Positions 12,881-26,732 of a stretch of DNA of 64,000 nucleotides are shown piece after piece. Within the stretch, counting starts at the first letter, position 1; each line of letters starts with the position of its first letter. Both the position numbers and the translations under genes were made by a program. The DNA comes from Paraspadella gotoi. Taxonomy: Eukaryota; Chaetognatha. A model generated the notes under the pieces. That model saw nothing but the letters and a program-made list of their open reading frames with translations, was not told the DNA's origin and did no database searches. The stretch covers positions 8,111,063 to 8,175,062 of the forward strand of contig CM119270.1 in assembly GCA_051294375.1 (NCBI GenBank), written 5' to 3'.

Positions 12881-13157
12881 CCATATCCCTCCCACGAAGC
12901 GCCTCTCTCTCCTAGCGTCTCTCGCGACGTCCTTGACTTCGGGCGAAGAAAGCTCTTCAAGTATCACGTGACTCACAACTCCTGTTCGAGTGTTTAAAAA
13001 TCCGCGATCACTGACTTATCTCGGTCTTCACCGAGCTAATTGCTCGGCATAGCACGTTCTACACGACGAGTGATTTAAAAAATAATCCCGTCCCTATAAA
13101 ACATGTTTTAATTATTCAGTTCATCTTTACGTGTATAAATTTACAGTTAAATTATCC

Positions 13158-13268
13158 AGAGAGAGAGAAAAAGTAAGAGTGAGTGAGTGAGTGAGTGAGA
13201 GAGAGAGAAACTGAAAATTGGATTTACTGTGAATAAGAGAAAAAAAAAAGGAGAATGAGAAGAGAGAG

Positions 13269-13311
<43 letters not shown>

Positions 13312-13339
13312 AGAGAGGAGAGAGAGAGAGAGAGGAGAG
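13158..13339. repeat. (GA)n with (GAGT)n
   Basis: GAGTGAGT repeats followed by GA repeats; the counterpart in arm B is at about 16,244-16,409. Confidence 0.85.
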
Positions 13340-14111
13340 TTTGAAAACGTCGGCATCCTGTTTCTTTTCAAGTCGACGATCACATTCCGCTCGATTCCTC
13401 GCCTTCCGTTCGGTGAATCTGTGAAGCTCCTTTCACCCAGGGTCCTTCACGTTCTTCACCTCGATGATATGTTACTCACTGGAAAGACTATCACTGTGAT
13501 GTCTCTTTTTTAGGAGGAAATTACTTCGTCGTCCATCTCTTATCTTTTTTCTGGAGTTATTCACTAGGATTTTTCACTAGTATTTCCATAACAAAAATAT
13601 TTCATTGAAAAGGGAATTAGGATTTAGAGCAGAAAAAGAAGAGTAAGAGAAAAGAAAGAAACGAAAATGACAAATGAAAGTCTTTTAAAAGGAGAAAAAA
13701 AAAGTAACAAAATCAAAATATAATCATTGAAGGAAACAAAGAATGGCAGTACGTAGGATGAATAAATTAAACCAAAACTTTTTTCTATACATAAGATGTT
13801 TAAACGAGATAAGAATTGATAACCCAACTTGCAGAGATGAAAAAAATATAAAATGGGAAAAAGAAAGGTACAAGATAAGAAAAGAACCAATATCCTTTAC
13901 TGTTGTCGAAAAATATTGACGTACAGCTTCAAGTCTAAATTTGGAAAAGAGGAAAAGAGGATGTGAGAGGAAACGGCCAACGGGTCGTCGAAGAAACTTG
14001 AAAACCCGAGAGAGGTCGCGACGAAGGTTGGAATCTCGGCGGATGTGAAAATCCGGGCTCGTAAGAAAAGGGAGGTGTCACTCTTGGAGGGGACGGAACC
14101 CAGGGAGCGAG

Positions 14112-14112
<1 letters not shown>

Positions 14113-14199
<87 letters not shown>

Positions 14200-14200
14200 G
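14113..14200. repeat. (GA)n microsatellite
   Basis: Nearly perfect GA repeat of about 85 bp. The arm B counterpart is the CT repeat at 15,393-15,451; the different lengths show the arms are not identical. Confidence 0.92.
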
Positions 14201-14707
14201 AGCAGTAGGGCACAAGAAAATGTAAGCCATGTGAATCCTGGCTTCCAACGACCAGGTGCTGAACCAAATGGTCTCTTGGTGGTGTTGTTGGTGTCGGCCT
14301 GAATTGGTTTGTGTGTGATGTGTTGTTGTCGGCCTATTGGTTGTTGGTGGGTCGGCCTGATTGGCCAAATCCAAAAAAGCAGTGACAGTACAATTTATAT
14401 GAAATGAGTAATACTCCTTGCGGCGTTTCTGTTTCCCCATAGACTCGACGCTGTTACAAATACGATCTTAAACACAAGAAGAAACACAAAGAAAACTAAG
14501 AACAACAACAGTTTTTTTTTTCGTCTCATGTTCTCTCTCTGTTTTTCGCCTTCTTTCTCTACGAATGCCAAAATTTCTTTATTTTCCCTTTTTTTTCATT
14601 TTCGAGTTTTTATGCTTTCTCTCCTTTGTGTTAACTAATTCTTTTTATTTGGCCAATGCGCTGGAATAATCTTGAACCTTTCACTACACTAAATTCTACG
14701 AAAAAAA

Positions 14708-14708
14708 C

Positions 14709-14757
<49 letters not shown>

Positions 14758-14763
14758 CCTCCT

Positions 14764-14806
<43 letters not shown>

Positions 14807-14902
14807 TCTCCTCTCTCTCTCTTCTCTCCTCTCTCTCCTCTCTCTCTACTCTCTCACTCTCTCTCCTCTTCTCTATCNNNNNNNNNNNNNNNNNNNNNNN
14901 NN
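14708..14902. repeat. (CT)n centre of inverted repeat, with gap
   Basis: CT repeats (14,709-14,877) followed by a 25-N gap (14,878-14,902) separate the two inverted arms. A simple repeat next to a fixed-size gap at the exact symmetry point is what a misjoin would look like. Confidence 0.92.
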
Positions 14903-15249
14903 ATTTTTTTCGTAGAATTTGTGTAGTGAAAGGTCAGATTATTCCAGCGCATTGGCCAAATAAAAAGAATTAGTTAAACAAGGAGAGAAAGATAAAAACT
15001 CGAAATGAAAAAAAAAGGGAAAAAAAGAAATTTTGGCATTTCGTAGAAAAAGAAGGCGAAAAAACAGAGAGAAACATTGAGACTGAAAAAAAAAACTGTC
15101 TGTTGTTCTTGGTTTTCTTTGATGTTTTTCTTGTGTTTAAGAATCGTATTTGTAATCAGCGTCGAGTCTATGGGGAAACAGAACGCCGCCACAGGAGATA
15201 TTTAACTCATTCATATAAATTGTACTGTCACTCCTTTTTTGGATTTGCC

Positions 15250-15326
15250 AATCAGGCCGACCACCAACAAACCAATCAGGCCGACCACCAACAAACCAAT
15301 CAGGCCGACCACCAACAAACCCACCA
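15250..15326. repeat. 24-bp minisatellite, three units
   Basis: Three tandem copies of AATCAGGCCGACCACCAACA plus four bases. The inverted counterpart at about 14,290-14,370 is degenerate, with units altered or lost, so this locus differs between the arms. Confidence 0.8.
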
Positions 15327-15392
15327 AGAGACATTTTGGTTCAGCACCTGGTCGTTGGAAGCCAGGATTCACAGGCTTCATTTTCTTGTGCG

Positions 15393-15454
<62 letters not shown>

Positions 15455-16271
15455 CTCGCTCCCCGGGTTCCGATCCCCCCTCAAAGAGTGACACCTCCCC
15501 TTTTCTTACGAGTCCCCGGGATTTTCACATCCGCCGAGATTCCAACCTTCGTCGCGACCTCTCTCGGGTTTTCAAGTTTCTTCGACGACCGCGTTGGCCG
15601 TTTCCTCTCCAATCCTCTTTTCCTTCTTTTCCAAATTTAGACTTGAAGCTCGACGTCAATATTTTTCGACAACAGTAAAGGATATTGGTTCTTTTCTTAT
15701 CTTGTACCTTTCTTTTTCCCCATTTTATATTTTTTTCATCTCTGCAAGTTGGGTTATCAATTCTTATCTTGTTTAAACATCTTATGTATAGAAAAAAGTT
15801 TTGGTTTAATTTATTCCATCCTACGTACTGCCATTCTTTGTTTCCTTCAATGATTATATTTTGATTTTGTTACTTTTTTTTCTCCTTTTTTAAAGACTTT
15901 CATTTGTCATTTTTCGTTTCTTTCTTTTCTCTCTTATCTCTCTTTTTTCTCTTAATCCTAATTCCCCTTTTCAATGAAAATATTTTGTTATGGAAATACT
16001 AGTGGAAAACATCCTAGTGAATAACTCCCAGAAAAAGACTAAGAGATGGACGACGAAGTAATTTCCTCCTAAAAAAGAGACATCACAGTGATAGTCTTTC
16101 CAGTGAGTAACATCACATCGAGGTGAAGAAACGTGAAGGACCCTGGGTGAAAGGAGCTTCACAGATTCACCGAACGGAAGGCGAGGAATCGAGCGGAATG
16201 TGATCGTCGACTTTGAAAAGAAACAGGATGCCGACGTTTTCAAACTCTCTCTCTCTCTCTCTCTCTCTCCT

Positions 16272-16313
<42 letters not shown>

Positions 16314-16686
16314 CTCTCTTTAATTTTTTTCTCTTATTCACAGTAATCCAATTTTCAGTTTCTCTCTCTCTCACTCACTCACTCACTCACTCTTACTCTC
16401 TCTCTCTCTTGGATAATTTAAACTGTAAATTTTAATACACGTAAAGATGAATGAATATTTAAAACATGTTTTATAGGGACGGGATTATTTTTTAATCACT
16501 CGTCGTTGTAGAACGTGCTATGCCGAGCAATTAGCGTCAGGTGAAGACGAGATAAGTCACGTGATCGCGGATTTTAAACACGTGAACAGGAGTTGTGAGT
16601 CACGTGATAATTGAAGAGCTTCTCTTCGCTCCGAGAGTCAGCGTGCGGAGACTAAGGAGAGAGAGGCGCTTCGTGGGAGGGATATG

Positions 16687-16725
<39 letters not shown>

Positions 16726-17037
16726 AGGATGAGAGAGAGAGAGAGGAGAGGAGAGAGAAATAGAAACAATTTAAAATAAAATAATAATTATATTACCCAT
16801 GTTTTTTAAAAATGTGGTCTCTATCAACATAATTTGGAAATATATTACTAAAAATTCATTCACTGAATGAAAGGAATGACCGAAAATATAGCTTAGAGGG
16901 TCGCGTTCACGCAACGTTTTTTGTGAAAAAAAAAAGAGGCTTTGCTCAGTATGAGGTTCCTTTTCTCTTCAAGGTGAGAAGAGATTAAAGAAAAGAGGAA
17001 AAAAATGCCCGGTACATTGAGAAACAAAAACGTGTGG

Positions 17038-17094
<57 letters not shown>

Positions 17095-17655
17095 CTCACA
17101 CAAATATAAGTACATTTCTCAGTCTTTGCTTTTCATTTCTCCCTTTTCCCTTTTCTCCTGCCGATAACCACAAAACCGCGTCCCCATTGTTTCATCCCTT
17201 CTCAGCGTTCTGAGAACAATCCCTGTGCCCGTGGTTTCCTTTATGCAAAACACACATTTTTTGCCCTATTTCTCATAGGCAATCACTCTTTAACCATGCC
17301 ATAATTTTATTGTATTATTCTTTGCTCGTTAATTTTTTCTCCCACAATAATAGTTATTCTCTTTTCTTTTTTTAGTAATATTATAAGGAAACAACTAATA
17401 AAGGTAAAAAGTATAAAATATTTACAAAAAAGTTTGTAAAAAAAAAAAGAAAAAAAAAGAAGAAAAAAAATGAAACCTGAGGCCTAATATATTTTTAACG
17501 TCTTTCTGGGCGACAATTGAGAGCGAGACTCTTCAAGTGAATCCAATGTCTTTTAAGTGTTAACCTCCGGTTTTCTCCTCTTTTTCCTTCTTGTCCCTAA
17601 ATTTAGTCTTATTTTGTAAAACGAGTTCTACCACAAGAGTTGATCAAATGAGAGC

Positions 17656-17780
<125 letters not shown>

Positions 17781-17860
17781 GTTTTTTTCTATTTTTTCCT
17801 CACATTCGCTCGTCAATGGAAACTTTGGCTGGCGGTCGGTAGGACTTTTCTTAAATCCCG

Positions 17861-17898
<38 letters not shown>

Positions 17899-17918
17899 GG
17901 AAGAGAGAGAGAGAGAGA

Positions 17919-17956
<38 letters not shown>

Positions 17957-19510
17957 CTTTCTTCCGTTTAGGAGACGTTTTTGACGATAGAGAGTGAATT
18001 GATGTTTGTCAAGTCATTCTATTCCTGAAGTAGACAGTGAAATGAACAGACGCCGTTATTGGAAAAAAATGTGAAAAAATTTAAGTGATAAATGATAGAA
18101 TGACAAACAAAATTAATAAGTCAACAAATATTCACGTGAATGAATTAATGAATGACTTTAAATACAGTAAACAAATTTAAGTAATTCGCTAAAGTATTAG
18201 TTTTGATTTTCCCAATTTTTGCAAAGCAAAAATCAACTTTGATATAAATACGAGAATTATAAAACCGAACTAAAAACCCACTTGTCAAAATGGCACATCA
18301 GTGTGAAATTGCTCTTTCTCTCTTTCAATCTCTCTCTCTCTCTTTCTCTTCTTCTTCTTCTTTTCGTCTCTCTGTCCCTTTTTTTGTCCTCTCTCTGTCC
18401 TATATAAACGAACTAAATACAGTGTGAGCCTGAAATACAATAAGGTAAGACGGGCAAAGAAACTAAGATCTTGAAGTGAGCGAGAATAAAGAAATAAAGT
18501 GTTTCAAAAGCCGGATACAACGGTAGCTATATGTTGACGATGAGGAAATGTTTAGGACTTAAAATTAAATTCTATCAGACAAGCTTTCTCTCTTTTTCGG
18601 TCATTTTTTGCAATTTTGTACAGAATAAAACATTTTTAAAAAACGTTATAAATAAAGTTTTAAAATTTCTAGATTAAATTTAAAATAACTCTGGCCGTTG
18701 GGTTAAATCTTCGACACCCACTCTGGACGCTAATTTTAGCGAAGACACCAAAAAGAACTTCATCCTTTTCCAAGTTTTTCGATCACAAGTGTTTTATACA
18801 ATTTTTTAAAAAAAAAGTCAAGTCGCCTCTATTCTTGGCGAATTCGGTGGTGGGTTGAGATGGCATCGTTGGTGGTTAGTTGGTGGGTTGTGGTTGGTGG
18901 TTGGTGGCGTAGATACGATCGGGAGGTGAAGATGGGTGTCAGAGCAATCCAGATGTGGTTTAATGATTTCTTTGACTCGATTCAAGCTAAATAAAGAGAC
19001 AAAAATAAGATATAGAACAAGAGAGAGGAAGAATAAGAGAGGCAGTGATGATTTTTTTTCAAATTTTATAGAGCGGTAAAAGACCGGAGAAGGATTATGG
19101 ACAGAGTGAAACGTGACATGGAACCAATGAGTCATTCAGTTTATTTGACAAATTAGATGTTGAAAGTCACGTATCTTTCTCCAACATTGAGGTTTCTCTC
19201 TCTTTGGATGATTAAACTTTCTTTTTTTTTATTTCTTTCCTTTCACTTTTCTTTGGGATAATACTTGCTCTTCTTTCGTCATCGCTTTCACTTTTTCTTC
19301 AAAAAAAAAAAAAAAACGGAGACTTCCCACTAAGTTTTGCTTCACTTTTTCTTTCACTTAATTCTTTCAACTTTTTGAAATATATTAAGTGGAGCCAGGA
19401 TGAGTCATTGCTTGTAACCCGACACCCGACCACGAAAAATGTATATTTTTCTGGTGCTTGATGAAAAACGGGAGAGAACGAACGCAAGAGAGAGATAGAG
19501 TAAAAGTAAA

Positions 19511-19511
<1 letters not shown>

Positions 19512-19572
<61 letters not shown>

Positions 19573-19602
19573 AGAGAGAGAGAGAGAGAGGGAGAGAGAG
19601 AT
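19512..19602. repeat. (GA)n microsatellite
   Basis: About 90 bp of GA repeats with AAAG interruptions. Confidence 0.9.
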
Positions 19603-21890
19603 TAAATAAAAGAAACCTAGCCAGAAAGAGATAAAGGAAGAGACAGAGTCAAAACGAGAATTGTAATAAATTCTCAAGCTCATCATGGAGTAATAATTTA
19701 TGACTTGTTCAATGATGCTTTCTTTCTTAAACGTTTTTAAGATTAATAGCCGTGAACTTTTCTACCTTAATTCTTTACTATTAGAAACTGTTTTTTTTTT
19801 TTGTTTTAAAAAAGAAAAAAATAAAATAAAAACATCTCGACAAGGGAAATAAAATGAAAGAAATGGCTCTCTCTCTCTCTCTCTCTCTTTAAAAAGTTCA
19901 ACCTTTTAAAGAGCAAATACCCGGTTAACCGGTTTATCCCTCGCAAAAATGAAAGTCGTGTTACAGTCAGAAGAAAAAAAAATAAGAAAAATGTAGTGAA
20001 AACTGAGAAGAATTCAGAAAAAAATTTTTAGGGATGCAATTGTCAAAATAAAGCATTGAAATTTACGGTGGAAACGTCCTCTACTTTTCATCGTCTGGGG
20101 AGGCTTTCCTCATTCAAAATGACCCACGAGTCAGTAGTGAGGATCGAACCGAGGACCTTTCTTTCTGGAGTTCTTTACTTAAAACATTTCGTTCCGAGCA
20201 AAAGAAGATAATAAAGTTGATTTTTGGTGGAAAACTGTTGTCGTTGGAGGGAAAATGTCAAGAATCAGGTTTATAATTGTTGAACGATTTAAAAATACAA
20301 AAGTATTGTCTCGCGCATGTATCTTCAATGAAGAGGTGGGATTTTTTGGGTCAGATATTCATAAACTTTATAGTAATCAAAAAAGCACGGAAATGTGATG
20401 GCGATTTACGTCATTTTCAGCGGTAAAAGTCAATCAGTGGTTATTACCCAATAAGGTTTTTTTTAATCTCATAGACTTCGAACACTGAGTGACTGACCTA
20501 AGAAATTCCTTTACGACTTCTTATCTGAATTGAAGTCGGACCTGAAATCGGAACACTCGAGATGTAATTTATTGTACTCCGTTAAAGCATGAACATGGAA
20601 TAATAAATTCTCCGATCGGAATGTACATAATTCTTTTAAATATTTATTTAATGGTAAAATAGGTGGTCCGGAAGATAATTACAATGTCTAATAAGGAAAT
20701 CGGAATGATTCATTTCCCGTCAGACCGCTCGCTCTCCCCCACACTCGAAAAAAAAGAGAAAAAAAACCCGATTTTTGGCCAGACTATTCTTATCTCTGTC
20801 CAAGATTAAATCAAAAGTCAGAAACTAGAATGTACAAAAAACCCTTACACCTAATTAAACGCACGTTCGTACAAAAATACTTACTGATCCATAGTAGGTC
20901 TTAAGTAGGGAAATCGATTCGCGACAGAAAACTAATTAGCATAAATGCCCTCGACCCAAATTATCCTCTGTGAGGTTTTCCTCGGATTTTCCGAAAGAAA
21001 AAAAAAATTTCGGATAAAAGGTAAACGATCGTTCGAACGTCCGGAGTTCGAACCCGGTCGAAACGAATTTTATTCTTTGGATTAGTAAAAATAAAGAATC
21101 GATATAAATATGATATTTCGTTCTTATTACGTATTTAATTGAGACTAGGGACAATTAGGAGAGATAGATCGTTAACCATTTACGAGCGTTTTTATCTAAT
21201 CGGATTATAATTCCTTCCCGGGATAATTACGAAATATTACAATCCTCTCGTTCCGAGAGCAAAATAGGGTTTCGGAAAAAAAAAAAAAACTTTCTTCACT
21301 ACTACTTCGATAGCCTTTTTGACTTGAGAGCCTATCTTTGCTAAATTTATAAGAGTTTGAATGAGAAAATTTTGTTTTCCCCAGATTTTTTTAGATTATG
21401 GAGACTTCGGATCTCGAGAAGTTCCCATCGCATACAGATTTATGTTAACTCGCGAACTAAAATAATAATATTCAATCGAGCAAGAGACGATGCTTGTTAT
21501 AATTCATTATTCCACCAAATTTATGGCCCCCCGTGGAAACCGAAACCGATGCTTACTGCTCTTAATTGTTGGAGCATAAAGTGTATTCACGCCAAAGACA
21601 TGAATAGAAGCCGGGCGTAAATCTTTATTTCAAGAACATACATATACATCGCGACCGTAATTAGTTGCGCATTTGAATTTTTTTGCTCCCCAAAATTTTC
21701 GCCTTTTTTTTTTAATTTATCGTCGGAACTTTTGTAGTGCAAATGTTTTTTCAGTTTTTGACATCCTCGTTCGAAATCCTTATTAATTTAACTGGGGAAA
21801 TAGCTGTGCCTACGGGGAGACAGTTTCGGTTAAATTAGAAGAAGAAGAAAAAAAAAGGAGGCTTTAAGACTTAAATATCGAAACGGGTTA

Positions 21891-22040
21891 ATTTGAGGTC
21901 AACCGCGAGAGCAAAAGTTCGAGCCACTCATTTCCTGTCACATTTGAAAACTGGTTCGGAAGGAAGTTAAGAACCAGTCGTAGTTTTTCGTCGTCCTCGA
22001 GACAGTCTGCGATGTCGTCTTCGGAGTCGTCCTCTTTGAT
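21891..22040 (-). CDS. Candidate acidic terminal exon
   Basis: On the minus strand, after a possible acceptor (ATAAACATCAAAG), an open frame of about 48 codons begins EDDSEDDIADCLEDDE, continues with a Leu-rich segment and a WLELLL motif, and ends at TAA. The composition is unlike the surrounding AT-rich DNA. The frame is broken by indels in unit C (30,740-30,910). No family is recognised; it could be an exon of a gene otherwise outside the visible signals, or chance. Confidence 0.22.
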
Positions 22041-22714
22041 GTTTATAATAGAAAGTAGAAGCAAGTAAGTAAGAAAAAAAATTATTTTATTTCTTGTATT
22101 TTTTAAACCCAAATTTCCCTGACTCGAGCGTCAAAAATTGAATGCGGGATGGGAAGTGGAGAATAAGTATAAAGCAGAAAATCAAAGCCACGTAATCCGA
22201 TGTCCGATTCGATTAAATAGAGCTTTTGACGCTTTTAAAAAATTAACGTCAGGTAAAAAGGCTTAAAAAAAGTATCTTTAAGTTTTTTTTTATCTCTATC
22301 CAGGCGCCTTTTTTATCTTTATTTTTATTTTCAAAAACCGATATCCCGGATTATCTTGACTCTTAAATATACTTTTTGGTCGGTCAGTTATGTAGGGACT
22401 ATTTATTCATTTATATTTTGAAAATTGAATAATTTTCAGAATAATAAGGATTCAGGTTTGTTTCTTGTTTTTAAGACTCTCTCTCTAACTCTCTCTTTAC
22501 TTTATTGAATGAGTCATGCAGTTATTTTAAAAAAATCAAGTGAGAAAAATTAATTTTTGAGACTGAGTTCACCATAGTTTTGAATGAAGACTCGATCAAA
22601 AATTATTTTCCGTTTTCTTTATGATCTTTATCAACATTTTTTCCAAATTTTTTAACTCGATAGTATGGTTCGGCATGATGATCTGTCTATACCATGATAA
22701 AATTATTCATTACA

Positions 22715-22718
<4 letters not shown>

Positions 22719-22751
<33 letters not shown>

Positions 22752-22800
22752 CTCTCCTCTCTCCTCTCTCTCGCTCTCTCTCTCTCCTCCTCACTCGCTC
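22719..22800. repeat. (CT)n microsatellite
   Basis: CT repeats with CTCC interruptions; the counterpart in unit C is at 31,590-31,675. Confidence 0.85.
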
Positions 22801-23457
22801 GGGGGCTCTCTGCGCGTAATAAAATGACGTCACTAGGCTCTAATTATAGATTCCCCTTAATGATCGACTCGCGCCATTCAAAGAGGGGGGGGGCAGCAAA
22901 GAGGAAAAAAAAGAAAACCAAAAAGTAAAAAAAAGTACATAAAAAATGACTAAGTATCTCGTAGCGATTATGAAGAGAGAAATATTCTACGCCTTGTCGT
23001 CTTTGTAGTTATAGATGTCAGTTTTTGCTTCCTCTTATACAGGCTTTATAATTTTTACGCGGTAGTGGAACCAACATTTTTTTTATTTGTGGAGTGGTTT
23101 TGAAAAAGAAGTTTCATCATAGGTTGAAATAAGTTCTCAGTTGTCGAATCTCTGTAACAAATTGCCAAAGTTTACCTTTCCAAGAAATACCTTACTTTTT
23201 AAATGCTTTTAGAATTTAATTCGTGGTTTTATTTAGTTTCACTCATCATTTCACACATTTGTGCGCGTCATCGCGACCTCACCTTGCGCCCCCGGTGATT
23301 TTCGCGTGATATCGTCTAATTTTATTTTTAAAAAAAAGCTTTCTTTGGAAAAACATTTTAAACGCTAGAGAGAGAGAGAGAGAGAGAGAGAGAAGGAAAG
23401 AAAGGAGGAGATTCCTTGCTGTTTGATTACCTTTAATCTTCACGAATTTTGGTCCCC

Positions 23458-23459
23458 GG

Positions 23460-23502
<43 letters not shown>

Positions 23503-23512
23503 GCGTCGTCGT
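23458..23512. repeat. (GTC)n trinucleotide repeat
   Basis: About 13 near-perfect GTC triplets. In unit C the array (32,440-32,475) is shorter and broken. Confidence 0.9.
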
Positions 23513-24162
23513 CTCCCTTAAACGCAGACGGCGCATCGCTCTGCTGGAAATAGTGGATAGTTTGGCTCCCGCCCCGGAGTTAGTGTCTTTTCAATCTTGG
23601 CCTTCCTCTTTTGACTAAAAGATCTAGTCGTCTTTTTTCGTTGATTCTCTAAGTACATTTGGTGAATAGAGGAATTTTATATTTCATAAATATATTTTTT
23701 TTTTACTTTTCCATTTTTTTTCTTCGCTGCAGCTTTAAACATTGTCAGTATTTGCATTTTTACGTACGATTTCGTTATGTTCATTTTTCACTTAACTGTT
23801 TCCGTTGATATAAATTCAATCAAAGAAGCGATCTTTCTCTCAGGAACGCTTCGCCGCTTAATTGAATCGGAGAACAATGATCAATTATCTGATCGATGTC
23901 ATTTTCTTTCTTTTCCTCTTCCTTTTCACAACTAAGACTGTTCTATCACTGCCAGTTTAAACTCACAAATTCCTCAATTGTTTGAAGATTGTGTTCGTCA
24001 CCATTTCTGCATCAACGTCAAATATCACTGTCTTAATGTTCGATCCAATATTCTATCCTTATTTAACTACCTTCGCTTCTATTTGTGAACACAACGAAAA
24101 TACTTTTCATCCTGCCTTTGACTCCAATCATCGTCGTCATTTGTCAGATTTATTATTTAGTC

Positions 24163-24265
24163 ACCGTCTTCGTCGTCGTCATCGTCGACGTCGTCGTCAT
24201 CGTCATCGTCATCTGTCGTCGTCGCGTCGTCGTCGACGTCGTGTCGTCGTCTCATCGTCATCGTC
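24163..24265. repeat. (GTC)/(ATC) trinucleotide tract
   Basis: Degenerate CGTCGT and CATCGT triplets; degraded in unit C at about 33,140-33,225. Confidence 0.8.
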
Positions 24266-24423
24266 GCCTCCGTAGACAAACACGTGTAAGATTTGCATGT
24301 GCTCCCACTTCGATCCCCGGGTGACACGATAGTTTACCGGGGGGTCACGTAACGTCACAGAGGGCAGATTCGAAAACTCACAGGGGGTCGAGAAGAAGAT
24401 CACCAAAGCAAGAGAGAGAATCC

Positions 24424-25550
24424 GGTTCCGATCCCCCCTCAAAGAGTGACACCTCCCTTTCTTAACGAGTCCCGGGATTTTCACATCCGCCGAGAAATTC
24501 CAACCTTCGTCGCGACTCTCTCCGGGTTTCAAGTTTCTTCGACGCACGCGTTAGCCGTTCTTACAATCTCTTTTCCTTACTTTTCCAAATTTGACTGGAA
24601 TGCTCGACGGTCAATTTTTTTGACACCAAGTTAAAGGATAATTGTGTTTCTTTTCGGTAATCTTTTACTTTCTTTTTCCCCATTTATTTTTTTTTTCTCG
24701 CAGTTTGGTTATAATATTCTTATCTTGTTTAAACACTTATGCCTATAGAAAAAAGTTTTGGGTTTATTTATTTCCATCCTACGTACTCCCGCCATTCTTA
24801 TGTTTCCTTCAATGATTATGATTTTATTTTGTTCTTTTTTCTCCTTTTTAACGATTTCAATTTGTATTTTCGTTTCTTTCTTTTCTCTCCTTATCTCTCT
24901 TCTCTTATCCTAATCCCCTTTCAATGAAAATCATTTTTGTTATGGAAATACTAGTGGAAAACATCTAGTGAATAACTCCAGAAAAAGACTAAAGAAGATG
25001 GACGACGAAAGTAATTTCCTCACTAAAAAAGAGACATCACAGTGATAGTTTTCCAGTGAGGATACATCACATCGAGTGAAGAAACGTGAAGAGACCCTGG
25101 TGAAAGGAGCTTCAGAACATGATTCACCGAACGGAAGGGTCCGAGGATCAGGGAATGGTGAATCGTGACTTTGAAAAGAAACAGGATGCGCGACGTTGTT
25201 CACAAACTCTCTCTCTCTCACTCACATCACTCACATCACTCTTACTCTCTCTCTCTCTGGATAAATTAAACTGTAAATTTTAATACACGTAAAGATGATG
25301 AATATATTAAAACATGTTTATAGGGACGAGGATTATTCTTTTTAATCACTCGTCGTTGAGAACGTGCTATGGGCCGAGCAATTAGCGCCCAGGTGAAGAC
25401 GAGATAAGTCAACGTGATTCGCGGATTTTAAAACACGTGAACAGGAGTTGTGAGTCACGTGATAATTGAAGAGCTTCTCTCGCTACCGAGAGTTCAGGCT
25501 GTCGCGAAGGTAGACGCAAAGAGAGAGAGGCGCTTCGTGGGAGGGATATG

Positions 25551-25593
<43 letters not shown>

Positions 25594-26675
25594 GAGCGAG
25601 AGAGAAATGAAAAATTTAATAAAATAATAATTATATTACCCATGTTTTTTAAAAATGTGGTCTCTATCAACTAATTTGGGAAATATATTACTAAAAATTC
25701 ATTCACTGCATGAAAGAATGAACCGAAAATATAGCTTAGAGGGTCGCGTTCACGCAACGTTTTTTTGTGAAAAAAAAAGAGAGGCTTTTGCTCAGTATGA
25801 GGTTCCTTTTCTCTCAAGGTGAGAAGAGATTAAAGAAAAGAGGAAAAAAATGCCGGTAGCATTGAGAAACAAAAAACGTTGTGGAATTCTCTCGCTCTCT
25901 CTCATCTCATCTCTCTCTCTTCCACACAATATAAGTACATTTCTAGTCTTTGCTTTTCATTTTCTTCCCCTTTTCCCTTTTCTCCCATGCCGATAACCAC
26001 AAACGCGTCCATTGTTTCATCCCTCTGAGCGTTCTGAGAACAATCCCTGTGCCCGTGGTTTCTTTATGCAAAACCACGAGCATTTTTTGCCCACTATTTC
26101 TCATAGGCAATTACACTCTTTAACCATGCCATAATTTTATTGTATTATTCTTTCTCGTTAATTTCTTGCTTCACAATAATAGTTATTCTCTTTTCTTTTT
26201 TTATAATATTATAGAGAAACAACAATAAAGGTAAACAATATAAAATTTACAAAAAAGTTTGTAAAAAAAAAAGAAAAAAAAGAAAGAAGAAAATGAAACT
26301 GACTGAGGCCTAATATATTTTTAACGTCTTTCTGGCGAACAATTGAGAGCGAGACTCTTGTCAATGAATCCAATGTCTTTTAAGTGTTAACCTCCGGTTT
26401 CTCTCTTTTTCCTTCCTTGTCCCTAAATTTAGTCTTATTTTGTAAAACGGAGTCTTCCACCAAGAGTTTAACTCAAAATGAGAGCCTCTCTCTCTCTCTC
26501 CCTCTTCTCTCTTCCTCTCTCACTCTCTCTCTCTCTCATCTCTCGTCACTACTCTGCTCCTTCTCTCCTGTCTCTCCTGTTTTTTCTATTTTTTATTCCT
26601 CTACATTCGCTCGTCAATGGAAACTGTTGGCTGGACGGTCGGTAGACTTTTCTTAAATCCCGAAACGAGAGAGTT

Positions 26676-26732
<57 letters not shown>

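Larger units (their letters stand above)
8350..14707 (-). repeat. Giant inverted repeat, left arm (A)
   Basis: Reverse complement of 14,903-21,178 along its whole length, with many one-base indels. The outer edge starts at GGTTAACGATCTATC, which pairs with 21,160-21,178. The inner edge ends at the strand TTCTACGAAAAAAA near 14,707, which pairs with 14,903 onward. It holds many (GA)n/(CT)n blocks (for example 9,951-10,050, 11,788-11,922, 12,484-12,543, 13,158-13,339 and 14,113-14,200). Despite some 6.3 kb of sequence I see no convincing gene in this arm. Confidence 0.93.

Noticed and set aside
13935-14440. Ser/Leu and Arg/Glu repeat proteins across the window
   Set aside because: These are (CT)n and (GA)n microsatellites read in frame; there is no start context, no conserved domain, and lengths change between repeat copies.
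15250-15326. CRISPR-like array
   Set aside because: Units are contiguous with no spacers; it is a minisatellite, and no cas-like gene is present in this eukaryotic sequence.
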